From an uncultured Gemmiger sp. (GTDB lineage Bacteria; Bacillota; Clostridia; Oscillospirales; Ruminococcaceae): 22,651 bases of DNA. Below the pieces are notes generated by a model. It was given only the letters and a program-made list of their open reading frames with translations. It searched no databases and was not told where the DNA came from. The stretch is from positions 1 through 22,651 of the forward strand of contig CALWNS010000185.1 of the NCBI GenBank assembly GCA_944382805.1. Reading direction: 5' to 3'. The translations under genes were made by a program, and so were the position numbers. Shown one piece after another: positions 6,537 through 13,978 of the stretch (positions within the stretch are counted from its first letter, which is position 1; each line of letters begins with the position of its first letter).

Positions 6537-9267
6537 CAGGTTCCTCCTTCTGCCAGGTCAGGCCGTCCCGGCGGTCATAACGCAGTACCGTCTGCGACAG
6601 GTGCGCGGTCAGCTTTTCATCCAACAGCAGCACCAGCTCCCCTTTTAACATCGGCGCCTGCTGCCATTCCGCCAAAAAGCGCCGGTTCTGCTCCTCCAGT
6701 TCTTTAATGACACGGTCGACCGTCCAGCGTTTGCTGAAATAGCCTGGCAGCCGCAGCCGCTGGCGGGCGATGGCCACGGCGTCTGCCTGGCAGGGCGGGC
6801 AATCGGCCGCCACCGCGCGCCCGCCCTCCTTCCAGGGCAAAAAGCGTATGCTGCCGTCCGCATGGCGCACCATGACCAGCACTTCGACCGATGGATCGCC
6901 ATCGCGCACGGCGGCACGGGCGGCGGCTTCGGTCCCCTTTTGTTCCCCGCTCATCCAATCATCCAGCACATTGCGCCGTGGCCGCAGGCGATGCTCCGCC
7001 GGCGGCTGGATCAGGAACGCCGCGGCTTTTTGTTGCTGTTTTCCCTGCGTGAGCAGGTATTCCTCCCGCCAGCGCGCGCTGTCCGCATCTTGCGGCAGCA
7101 CGTCGTTTTCTTCCCAGCCGTATGTATCCTGTACAAGGCGCGGGATGTCCCGCGGCAGGGCGATGGCCGGCGGCAGCAGGCTCCGGGTGCGCCACAAAAG
7201 CCATGCACCATAGACCGCCTGGCTGCCGGCATCGAAGCTCCCGTTGCCGGTATCCAGCACGGCGCATTGCGCCGCTTGCAGCAGCGGCGGGCGGTCTGTC
7301 CGGTCCGCGCGGCGGTGCAGCCGGCCGATGCGCTGCAGCAGCAGATCCATCGGACAAAGCTCGGTGACCAGATAGTCCAAATCAATGTCCAGCGATTGTT
7401 CCATCACCTGCGTACCCACCACGATCAGCCGGTCGCGCTCCGCCCGGGTGGAATGTTTGCCCAGCCGCCGCAGCAGTTCCCGCTCTTTTTCGGCGCGGTC
7501 CGGCATCAGGAACTGCGCATGGAACAACAGCACTTCGCAGTCCGGCAGCGCCTGCCGCAGCTGCGCGGCCAGCGCCTGCGCTTTGCGCACCGTGTTGACG
7601 ATCACCCCCGCGCAGCCGCCCCTCGCCAGTTTTTCCCGCAGCATGGCGGGCAGCTGTTCTTCGGCCAATGCGGCCACCTGTACGGTTTTTCCGCCCCCGG
7701 CCAGCGGTACCGCCCGTTGGCATACCTGCCCGGCATCGGTCCAGGTCAGCAGCGGATAACCGCGGCTGGTCTGCCAGCCGCCCTGCGCCGCCGTCCCGCC
7801 CAGATAGGCGTCGACAAGCTCCGCCCGCCGCCGGGCCGGCAGCGTGGCGGACAGCAGGATGACCGGCACCCGGTAGCGCCCCAACCAGGTCAGCGCGCGG
7901 TCAAGATAACAGTTCATGTACGTGTCGTAGGCGTGGCACTCGTCCACGACCACCACCTTGCCGGCCAGCCCCAGCTGGCGCAGCATCAGATGCTTTTGTT
8001 TGAGCGCCGCCATCAGCAGCTGGTCAACGGTGCCTATAACAAAATCCGCCAGCAGCGCCTGCCGGTTACCCTGGAACCAGCGGTGTACCAGCACGCCGCT
8101 TTCCGGGTCGGCCCTTGTATCGGCGTCCTCTTCGGTCACCGCCCGGCCGGGGAACAGCTGGCGGTAGTCCTCGTTCAGTTCCGCCATGCCATGCGCCAGG
8201 CGGATCGAGTGGACCATATCCTCCGACTGCATCTCAGCCCAGCTTTTCAGGCGGTCGAAAATGCCGTTGGCCGTAGCCTGTGTCGGCAGACCAAAGAACA
8301 AACCGCCCGCCCCGCGGCGCCGGGCAAAGATCTCCGCCGCGGCCAGCGCGGCCTCGGTCTTGCCCACGCCCATCTGCGCTTCAATAATGAGCAGCCCCGG
8401 CAGAGCGATGCCGTTGGCCGCCCCCAGCACGGCGCGCTGCAGGTCGTTCGGCGCAAACCGGAACCGTTCTTCGAACGCCAATTCATCCATCCGGTCATAG
8501 GCCGGTTCCCACGGGGATGTCAGGTCCAGCTTTTCCCAGGCGTTTTCCACCCGCGCGGGGTAGTCCGCCGCGCGCCCTGTCTCTGCGGCGGGGATCAGCG
8601 GGAAATAGGCCGTGTTGCTGGCGATCCAGTCTGCCATCGTCAGCAGGCCGGTGAGCAAAAGTTCGGCCGGGATGGTCAGGTCCGGCAGCTCTGAAAGGGC
8701 CGAAAACCCGCTTTCCTGCAAAGCGCTGTCCAGCATCTCCTGCCACATCGCCCGCCAGAGGGCCTCCTGCCCTTTGCCCCAGTAGTTTTCCGGGTGGTGT
8801 TCCAGCTGTTCGTCAATGGCATCGTTCAGGGCATTTTGCTGCGGTTTGCCGTGGTGCGCCCCCACGACGGACGCCACCCCGGGCGGGCAGCCAAAATCCA
8901 GCAAGATCGCTTCGCTGGCCAGCGCGTGCGGCGTGGCGCCGCGGTCCAGAAAGCCGGCGGGGAGCAAAAGCTGTGCCTGCAGCCGCTCGCGCGCCTCCGG
9001 CAGCTGGCGCAGGATGTTGCTTGCAAAGGCGACGGTGGCTTTGCCGATATCGTGGGTCGCCCCCAGGAAACAGGCCAGTTTGTACAAAGTCTCTTCTTCC
9101 AGCCCCAGGGTGCGCCGCACGGCCTCCGGCAGCCAGTTCTGCACAAGGCGCACGAGGACGCCCGCCGTATCCCGCGCGTGCATCCAAAGCGGCAGCCAGC
9201 CGCCGCCCCCGGTCGGGTCGGATTTCCCGGCCAGCCAACGGACCAGGCGAGATATTTGTGTGTCCAT
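6517..9267 (-). CDS. cas3: Cas3, HD nuclease-helicase of type I-E CRISPR interference
   Basis: Cas3 is recruited by Cascade-bound targets, then unwinds and degrades DNA 3' to 5'. The protein is 916 residues with the standard order. The HD nuclease domain is N-terminal, with H30, H72-D73 in ATHDIGKA, H138-H139 in GAHHGKP, and MADW at 211-214. The superfamily 2 helicase follows: Walker A AQMGVGKTEAA (297-307), DECH (442-445), SAT (473-475) and motif VI QRIGRLHRR (645-653). The nuclease and ATPase residues all look intact. The frame stays open up to 9510, but the ATG at 9267 gives the natural N terminus and has AGGGA about 6 nt upstream; residues encoded before it are not Cas3-like. First gene of the cas operon. 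Confidence 0.96.
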   Translation of the reverse strand: MDTQISRLVRWLAGKSDPTGGGGWLPLWMHARDTAGVLVRLVQNWLPEAVRRTLGLEEETLYKLACFLGATHDIGKATVAFASNILRQLPEARERLQAQLLLPAGFLDRGATPHALASEAILLDFGCPPGVASVVGAHHGKPQQNALNDAIDEQLEHHPENYWGKGQEALWRAMWQEMLDSALQESGFSALSELPDLTIPAELLLTGLLTMADWIASNTAYFPLIPAAETGRAADYPARVENAWEKLDLTSPWEPAYDRMDELAFEERFRFAPNDLQRAVLGAANGIALPGLLIIEAQMGVGKTEAALAAAEIFARRRGAGGLFFGLPTQATANGIFDRLKSWAEMQSEDMVHSIRLAHGMAELNEDYRQLFPGRAVTEEDADTRADPESGVLVHRWFQGNRQALLADFVIGTVDQLLMAALKQKHLMLRQLGLAGKVVVVDECHAYDTYMNCYLDRALTWLGRYRVPVILLSATLPARRRAELVDAYLGGTAAQGGWQTSRGYPLLTWTDAGQVCQRAVPLAGGGKTVQVAALAEEQLPAMLREKLARGGCAGVIVNTVRKAQALAAQLRQALPDCEVLLFHAQFLMPDRAEKERELLRRLGKHSTRAERDRLIVVGTQVMEQSLDIDLDYLVTELCPMDLLLQRIGRLHRRADRTDRPPLLQAAQCAVLDTGNGSFDAGSQAVYGAWLLWRTRSLLPPAIALPRDIPRLVQDTYGWEENDVLPQDADSARWREEYLLTQGKQQQKAAAFLIQPPAEHRLRPRRNVLDDWMSGEQKGTEAAARAAVRDGDPSVEVLVMVRHADGSIRFLPWKEGGRAVAADCPPCQADAVAIARQRLRLPGYFSKRWTVDRVIKELEEQNRRFLAEWQQAPMLKGELVLLLDEKLTAHLSQTVLRYDRRDGLTWQKEEPDEGSGV

Positions 9268-9313
9268 GTTTTTCCCTGCCTTTTGCAAACGGTGTGGCGT
9301 ATCGTTTTTACCA

Positions 9314-9322
9314 ATTATACCA
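9314..9322 (-). promoter_or_regulatory. Probable extended -10 element for the cas operon (proximal)
   Basis: TGGTATAAT on the minus strand is a perfect extended -10. Transcription would begin near 9307, giving a leader of about 40 nt before the cas3 ATG. No convincing -35 is seen at 16-18 nt, which is common with extended -10 promoters. The box is the left arm of an inverted repeat (ATTATACCAT at 9314-9323 against ATGGTATAAT at 9337-9346). Confidence 0.6.
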
Positions 9323-9371
9323 TGACGCGCAGCGGAATGGTATAATTGCGCATCAAAAGGCGGTTGCCGGG

Positions 9372-9399
9372 CTGGCGCAAGCCAGAACGGCGAGCCGTT
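9372..9399. repeat. Two adjacent short hairpins in the region upstream of cas3
   Basis: CTGGC-GCAA-GCCAG (9372-9385) is a hairpin with a GNRA-type GCAA loop on the plus strand, followed directly by AACGGC-GA-GCCGTT (9386-9399). Neither is followed by a T run, so they are not terminators. They form part of the repeat-rich block between the last base of the upstream terminator and cas3. Confidence 0.65.
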
Positions 9400-9410
9400 G
9401 CGCAAAAAGC

Positions 9411-9439
9411 GTATAATAGCCGCATCGCGGCTATTATAC
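9411..9439. repeat. Perfect 12-bp inverted repeat containing TATAAT on both strands
   Basis: GTATAATAGCCG (9411-9422) and CGGCTATTATAC (9428-9439) are exact reverse complements separated by CATCG. Each arm holds a TATAAT, so the element could serve as a regulator site over two opposed -10 boxes, or as an RNA hairpin in a long cas3 leader. Confidence 0.8.
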
Positions 9440-9441
9440 CA
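9433..9441 (-). promoter_or_regulatory. Second extended -10 element upstream of cas3 (distal)
   Basis: Another minus-strand TGGTATAAT. If used, the transcript would start near 9426 with a leader of about 160 nt that contains the palindromes between 9372 and 9399. It overlaps one arm of the hairpin at 9411-9439 and lies just downstream of the terminator of the preceding operon. Confidence 0.5.
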
Positions 9442-9450
9442 TAACACGCC

Positions 9451-9489
9451 AAAAAAGAAAAGCGCGCGGCCAATTTCGCGGCCGCGCGC
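9451..9489 (-). terminator. Rho-independent terminator of the ABC export operon
   Basis: On the minus strand the stem GCGCGCGGCC (9489-9480) pairs perfectly with GGCCGCGCGC (9471-9462) across an 8-nt loop, followed by TTTCTTTTTT (9460-9451). It lies 25 nt after the stop codon of the DUF4340 gene and insulates the cas operon from it. Confidence 0.9.
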
Positions 9490-9513
9490 AAATTTTCGGC
9501 GCTGTTTCATCGT

Positions 9514-10515
9514 TTATGATTCCGCGGCCGTCTCGGCGGTGGCGGCGCGCAGCGTCTGCTTGCTGTAGGCGTAGGTCGAAAGGTGGCCGGCGTACACCTC
9601 GTACACCACCCCCGGCGCATTGCTGGCGCGCAGGTAGCAGGCCGTTTCGTCCGCGGCGTTCACCGCGCCGAACGCCACGGTCAGGCTGCTCCCGTCGGCC
9701 GCCGTGACCGTCACCACGGCCTGCGGCGCGTCCAGGCCGTAGGCGCTGTCCGCCGCGGGGGACGTGATGGCAAACTTTGTCTCCAGCGCGCAGACGGTGG
9801 CGGCCATGCGGATCACGGCCGCCTGTTCCAGCGGGTAGGCGGGGTCATCGGCCAGGGTCCAGGTTTCGCCGTCATAGCGGAACTCCAGCGTTTCGTCGGG
9901 CAGCTGCAGCGTCATGGCGGTCAGTTCGTCCTGTTCCAGGTCGGTCACCTGCTGCGGGGCGTACAGCTGGCGCGGCGTGCGGCACAGGTTCAAAAGCGCG
10001 GCAGAGTCGATGGTATACACATGGCCGTTCCAGCCCGCCAGGCCGTAGTACGCGCCGGTCACGGTGTTTTTGGCCCCGATGGTCAGCGTGTACACGCCCG
10101 CGGCGCTTTCGCCGGTGGCGGCCGGGTCCGCCCCGCTTTGCGCCACACGCAGCACCATGGGGGGGGTCTCGAACCCCATGTCCGCGGTGTCGGCCTGCGC
10201 GCCCAGGTCGCGCAGGGCGGTCAGGCCGGCGATGCCTTCGGCGACCTGCGCGGCTTCTTCCTGGTCGAGCGGCAGGGTCGGGTCATCGGCCAGCGCCCAG
10301 CTGCCGGCGGAGCGGGTCAGCGCCGCCTCCACCGTCTGCGCGCCCGTATCGTCCCGGTAGGCGACGGCCGCCAGGTCCGCGGCGTCCACGCCGAACAGCG
10401 GCAGGGCGGCCCCCGCCCCTTCCTCCAGGCCCGAAAGCAGCGCCAGGGCGGCGGCCAGCACCGCCGCGGCCGCCGCCAGGCACAGCAGCGGCAGGAGCTT
10501 TTTGCTTTGTTTCAT
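9514..10515 (-). CDS. DUF4340 domain protein, membrane-anchored, ABC export operon
   Basis: The 333-residue protein has an N-terminal membrane segment or signal anchor (about residues 6-28: LLPLLCLAAAAAVLAAALALL) and a long extracytoplasmic part, as in DUF4340 proteins that accompany GldG-like ABC systems. It contains two related halves: W-x-LADDP-x-x-PL-D/E-Q occurs at 73-85 and at 219-231, each followed by a helix and then a beta-rich segment (about 45-187 and 192-324), so it looks like an internal duplication. The ATG at 10515 has AGGGGG about 9 nt upstream and lies 29 nt after the GldG-like gene. No catalytic motif is recognised; a role as an accessory or substrate-binding part of the transporter is inferred from context. 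It is the last gene of its operon. Confidence 0.8.
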   Translation of the reverse strand: MKQSKKLLPLLCLAAAAAVLAAALALLSGLEEGAGAALPLFGVDAADLAAVAYRDDTGAQTVEAALTRSAGSWALADDPTLPLDQEEAAQVAEGIAGLTALRDLGAQADTADMGFETPPMVLRVAQSGADPAATGESAAGVYTLTIGAKNTVTGAYYGLAGWNGHVYTIDSAALLNLCRTPRQLYAPQQVTDLEQDELTAMTLQLPDETLEFRYDGETWTLADDPAYPLEQAAVIRMAATVCALETKFAITSPAADSAYGLDAPQAVVTVTAADGSSLTVAFGAVNAADETACYLRASNAPGVVYEVYAGHLSTYAYSKQTLRAATAETAAES

Positions 10516-10544
10516 GGCGTTTTCCCCCTTGATGCACGCGGCGC

Positions 10545-12008
10545 TCAGCGGCGGCGGCGCCAAACGGTGACGGCCACACCGGCCAGCAGGCAGCCCAGCG
10601 GCAGCAGCAGGACGAACAGCAGCCCCAGCGGCAGGATGAGCGTGGTTGGCACCTGCAGGGCGGTCACATTCATGCTTTTGGCCTCCACAACGGCGTTGTT
10701 CTGCGCCCCCACCATCCAGTTGACGATGCTGCCCAGCAGCTGGGCGTTGCCGCCGGACACGGCGGCGTTGGGCTCGTCCTGCAAAAAGTCGGCGCAGTTC
10801 ACCCACACCAGGCGCGCGCCGGTGGCGGCGTCCTGTTCCGCCACCGCCAGGTCAAAGCGGCCGACGGGGTCGTCCTCGCCCTGCTGCACGGTATCCGCCG
10901 TGGCGTAGTCCAGCATGGCGTAGGCCGCGGACGAAGTGGAAAGCAGCGCGGTGTGGGTCAGCGCCGATTCGGCGCTTTCGGCCGTAGACTGCGCGCCGCC
11001 GTCCGCCACGATGCCCTGGGCCAGCGGCGCGAACACATACATTCCGCCGGCCACGCCGGCGGGCACCTCGTTTTGCTGCAGCACGGGCAGCAGATAGGCG
11101 CCGCCGTAACCGTCGGAGTAATGTGCGGCGTCGGTCTCCACCAGCAGGCCGGGCTGGCGGGCCATGCCGTATTCGGCCAGCAGCGCGTCCAGGTTGGGGG
11201 TGTCGGTCAGCAAACCGGTGGTGACCAGCAGGCAGCCCCCGCCGGAGAGGTAGGCGCGCAGCGCCTGCACATCGGCGGCGGAAAGGTCCGCGGTGGGCGC
11301 GTTGAGCAGCAGGGCGGCGGCGTCCTTCGGCACGGCGGCGGCGGTCAGGTTCAGGCTGCCGAGCGTGACGCCGATGTTGGCCAGCGTTTCGGTATAGTCG
11401 CTGCCCAGGGCCTGCTCGCCGTGGCCGGTCAGCTCGTAGACGGCATAGCCGCCCTCCCGCGTGAGGGCGGCGATCCCTGCGGACAGGGCGCTTTCGGCCG
11501 CAAAATAGGTGCCGACCGAACCGGTGGTGTAGTAGGCGGAATAATCGTACTGGTACAGTTCGTCCGCGTCCACCGTGACGTGCCGTTCGCCGCAGACCAG
11601 GATCACGCTGCCGGCCGCGGCGTTGGCCGCGTCATACTGGGCGGCAAAGGTCGGGTAGAGCGCCGGGTCGCGCCCCTGCCAGCGGAAGCGGGGCGTTTCG
11701 CCCGCATAGCGGTCGAGCAGGTTGGTGACGTTGCGGTCCTCGCTGCCCGTCTCGGCCAGGTAGTAGGCGGTCACGTCGGCGTCCAGGCCGGCCAGCAGGG
11801 TCTTGGTGGTCTTGCTGAGCGTATACAGGCCGCTTGTGGAGATGTCGAACTCGGTGTATTTGCTGGGCACGGCCTGTACGGCCAGGTTGAGCAGGACCGT
11901 GACCACCAGCACGGCGGCGGCCAGCACGCCGGCATACGCGCCGGCATACAGGCTGCGGCGGCGGCTGGCGCGCAGGGCGGCGGGCCGTTTGTTCTTTTGG
12001 CGTTCCAT
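10545..12008 (-). CDS. GldG-like ABC transporter auxiliary protein
   Basis: The 487-residue protein has a membrane segment at about 20-46 and another at about 456-483, bracketing a large outside domain. This is the layout of GldG-family proteins (ABC-type uncharacterised transport, auxiliary component). KYTEFDISTSGLYTLS (about 50-65) resembles the FDLTxxKxYTLS motif of the family, and LTGHGEQ (about 195) resembles the conserved TGHGE motif. The start at 12008 has AGGGGGG about 5 nt upstream, and the gene follows the permease by 13 nt. The substrate is unknown. In Bacteroidetes GldG relatives support gliding, but the role in Clostridia is not established and gliding should not be assumed. Confidence 0.87.
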   Translation of the reverse strand: MERQKNKRPAALRASRRRSLYAGAYAGVLAAAVLVVTVLLNLAVQAVPSKYTEFDISTSGLYTLSKTTKTLLAGLDADVTAYYLAETGSEDRNVTNLLDRYAGETPRFRWQGRDPALYPTFAAQYDAANAAAGSVILVCGERHVTVDADELYQYDYSAYYTTGSVGTYFAAESALSAGIAALTREGGYAVYELTGHGEQALGSDYTETLANIGVTLGSLNLTAAAVPKDAAALLLNAPTADLSAADVQALRAYLSGGGCLLVTTGLLTDTPNLDALLAEYGMARQPGLLVETDAAHYSDGYGGAYLLPVLQQNEVPAGVAGGMYVFAPLAQGIVADGGAQSTAESAESALTHTALLSTSSAAYAMLDYATADTVQQGEDDPVGRFDLAVAEQDAATGARLVWVNCADFLQDEPNAAVSGGNAQLLGSIVNWMVGAQNNAVVEAKSMNVTALQVPTTLILPLGLLFVLLLPLGCLLAGVAVTVWRRRR

Positions 12009-12021
12009 ACGTTCCCCCCTG

Positions 12022-12885
12022 TCAGTTCCAGCGGCGGCGCTCCAGCGCCTGGCCGGTCAAAAACAAAAACAGCGCCGTGACCGAAAGATAGTACACGATG
12101 GCGGACACGCTGAACATACCGCCCACAAAGCTGCGGAACGGGGCGAACAGCGCCAGCGCGTCCAGCGCGCTGTTGAGCGCCGCCAGCAGCCAGGCCGGGC
12201 GCAGGCGGAACAGCAGGAACAGCGCCGCCGCCCCCACGCCCAGCACGGCGCAGCCGGCCCCCAGGCTGCGGCAGCCCAGGCCGGTGAGCGCCGCCGCCAC
12301 CGCCAGCGCCGCGCCGAACACGATGAGCGCCAGCGTGCTGCCGGTGGTGAACAGCGACTGGATATCCTCCATCAGGTAGGCGGTGAGCAGCAGCCCGAAC
12401 GCGGCCAGGTAGGCGATGATCTGGTTTTCGGTCAGGGCCGAAAGGAAGGTGCCCACCGCAATGCAGGCCGCGCCCAGCAGGAAATAGGCCAGCAGCGTGG
12501 CGTAGGCCCCCGGCAGCAATACGGAGCCGAACGCCGTCAGGACCAGCGGCATAACGCAGGCCGCCAGCACCGGCACCGCAAACACGGCCAGTTGGGCGAA
12601 AAACTTGCCCAGCACGATCTGCGGGATGGTGACCGGGCTGGTCAGCAGCAGCTGGTCGGTCTTGTTGCGGCGTTCGTCGGCAAAGCTGCGCATACTGAGC
12701 GCCGGCAGCACGAACAGCATGATAAGGGTGCTGGAATACAGTACAATGGAAAAATCCGGCGTGCCGTAGATCAGGCAGTTGGCCGTGAACCACAGCCCGA
12801 TAAAGCCCAGCAGCAACGCGACGGCCACATAGCCGACCATGCCGGTAAAAAAGCTGCGCGCTTCGCGCTTAAAGATCGCTTTCAT
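12022..12885 (-). CDS. ABC-2 type permease (GldF-like)
   Basis: The 287-residue protein has about six membrane segments and starts MKAIFKREARSFF, typical of ABC-2 permeases that place an amphipathic helix before the first membrane span. The SFADERRNKTDQLLLTSPV segment (about 67-85) is a hallmark of the GldF/ABC-2 group, where a cytoplasmic coupling region contacts the ATPase. The start at 12885 has AAGGAGG about 9 nt upstream, within the last codons of the ATPase gene, and the two genes overlap by 17 nt, so translation is probably coupled. It would form the membrane channel with the ATPase encoded just upstream. The C terminus (LERRRWN) is basic and cytoplasmic. Confidence 0.9.
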   Translation of the reverse strand: MKAIFKREARSFFTGMVGYVAVALLLGFIGLWFTANCLIYGTPDFSIVLYSSTLIMLFVLPALSMRSFADERRNKTDQLLLTSPVTIPQIVLGKFFAQLAVFAVPVLAACVMPLVLTAFGSVLLPGAYATLLAYFLLGAACIAVGTFLSALTENQIIAYLAAFGLLLTAYLMEDIQSLFTTGSTLALIVFGAALAVAAALTGLGCRSLGAGCAVLGVGAAALFLLFRLRPAWLLAALNSALDALALFAPFRSFVGGMFSVSAIVYYLSVTALFLFLTGQALERRRWN

Positions 12886-13861
12886 GCGCTTTTTCCTCCT
12901 TATCCGGCGTTTCGGCCGCCGCGGCCGGGTCAGGCTCGGTCAGCTGCAGGAACACATCCTCCAGGCTCATCTGTTCGCTGGCCAGCGAAAGCACCGGGCA
13001 GCCGGCCGCGGCCAGCGCGGCCGAAAGGGCGGCGCGGTGGTCGCCGCCGTCGGCGCTGGCGGCGGTAAAGCTGATCTCTTCGCCGTTTTCGGCCGTCAGG
13101 CGCACGTCCCGCAGCCCCGGCACGGCGGCGGCCGCAGCCAGCACGGCCTGCTTCGGCCCCTGGGCGGTGGCCGAAAGTACGCCGCGCGCCGTCAGCCGGG
13201 CGGCCAGTTCCCCCGGCGCGCCCTGGGCTACCAGCTTGCCGCCGGCAATGATGAGCACGCGGTCGCAGACGGCCTGCACCTCGCTGAGCAGATGGCTGGA
13301 CAGGATGACCGTGTGCTGCCGGCCCAGGTCGCGGATGAGCGCGCGGATCTCGATCATCTGCGCCGGGTCCAGGCCCACGGTGGGTTCGTCCAGGATGATG
13401 ACGCGCGGGTCGCCCAGCAGCGCCGCCGCCAGGCCCACGCGCTGGCGGTACCCCTTGGACAGGTTGCGGATGAGCCGCCGGGCCATGCCGTCCAGCCCGG
13501 CGCGCGCGGCGGCGCGGGCCGCGGCGGCGGCGCGGTCGGCCTTTTTGCGCAGGCCCTTGAGCTCGGCGGCAAAGTCGAGGTATTCCGCCACCGTCATATC
13601 GGCGTACAGCGGCGGCTGTTCGGGCAGGTAGCCCAGGCAGGCTTTGGCGGCCTGCGGTTCCTGCTGGATATCGTGCCCGCCGATGCGCACGGTGCCCGCG
13701 GTGGGCGAAAGGTAGCCGGTGATGACGTTCATGGTGGTGGTCTTGCCCGCGCCGTTTGGCCCCAGCAGGCCGCAGATGCAGCCGTCCTCCACCGTAAAAC
13801 TGATGTCGTCCACCGCCGTATGCGCGCCGTAGCGCTTGGTCAGGTGACTGACTTCGATCAA
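12869..13861 (-). CDS. ABC transporter ATP-binding protein (GldA/CcmA-like)
   Basis: The 330-residue ATPase powers the export system encoded downstream. Motifs are complete: Walker A GPNGAGKTT (34-42), Q-loop region around YLPEQPPLY (79-86), signature LSKGYRQ (134-140), Walker B VIILDEP (154-160), D-loop GLDP and H-loop H190. A C-terminal extension of about 100 residues follows the nucleotide-binding domain, as in ABC-2 ATPases of this group. The start is a TTG at 13861, with GGGGAG 8 nt upstream, giving MIEVSHLTKRYG, the standard opening; no ATG fits. It is the first gene of the operon, with promoter at 13941-13969 and a structured leader. Confidence 0.92.
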   Translation of the reverse strand: MIEVSHLTKRYGAHTAVDDISFTVEDGCICGLLGPNGAGKTTTMNVITGYLSPTAGTVRIGGHDIQQEPQAAKACLGYLPEQPPLYADMTVAEYLDFAAELKGLRKKADRAAAAARAAARAGLDGMARRLIRNLSKGYRQRVGLAAALLGDPRVIILDEPTVGLDPAQMIEIRALIRDLGRQHTVILSSHLLSEVQAVCDRVLIIAGGKLVAQGAPGELAARLTARGVLSATAQGPKQAVLAAAAAVPGLRDVRLTAENGEEISFTAASADGGDHRAALSAALAAAGCPVLSLASEQMSLEDVFLQLTEPDPAAAAETPDKEEKAHESDL

Positions 13862-13883
13862 GATGCACACTCCCCTTTTTGGC

Positions 13884-13918
13884 GCGGCGGGGCGCCCCCG
13901 CCGCAAAGCCCGGCTTTG
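13884..13918. repeat. Two hairpins in the leader of the ABC export operon
   Basis: GCGGCGGGG (13884-13892) and CCCCGCCGC (13896-13904) form a 9-bp stem with a 3-nt loop. It is joined to CAAAGCC-C-GGCTTTG (13904-13918). Both would lie between the predicted transcription start (near 13934) and the TTG start at 13861. There is no T run, so a terminator is unlikely; they could protect or slow the mRNA 5' end. Confidence 0.55.
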
Positions 13919-13940
13919 ATTATACGCCGTATTTGTGAAA

Positions 13941-13969
13941 ATTATAAGGCAGGCCCCGCTCCTTTGCAA
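13941..13969 (-). promoter_or_regulatory. Predicted sigma-A promoter for the ABC export operon
   Basis: TTGCAA (13969-13964), a 17-nt spacer and TATAAT (13946-13941) on the minus strand. The -35 matches TTGACA at four of six positions. A second TATAAT lies at 13924-13919 without a good -35. The same TTGCAA/TATAAT arrangement precedes the FtsB-like gene. Confidence 0.65.
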
Positions 13970-13978
13970 AAGCCGGCT

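Noticed and set aside
6862..8694. A plus-strand open frame of about 610 codons
   Set aside because: It is antisense to cas3, whose motifs are all intact. Composition is of shadow type (many Gln, Arg and His) and no start signal is seen.
9311..9489. Possible CRISPR array or leader upstream of cas3
   Set aside because: The repeats are short palindromes and -10 boxes without the regular 28-29-bp repeat and 32-33-bp spacer pattern of type I-E arrays.
9268..9510. N-terminal extension of cas3 up to 9510
   Set aside because: It would run through the promoter boxes and the upstream terminator. Its residues do not resemble Cas3, and the ATG at 9267 has a ribosome site and fits the HD domain start.
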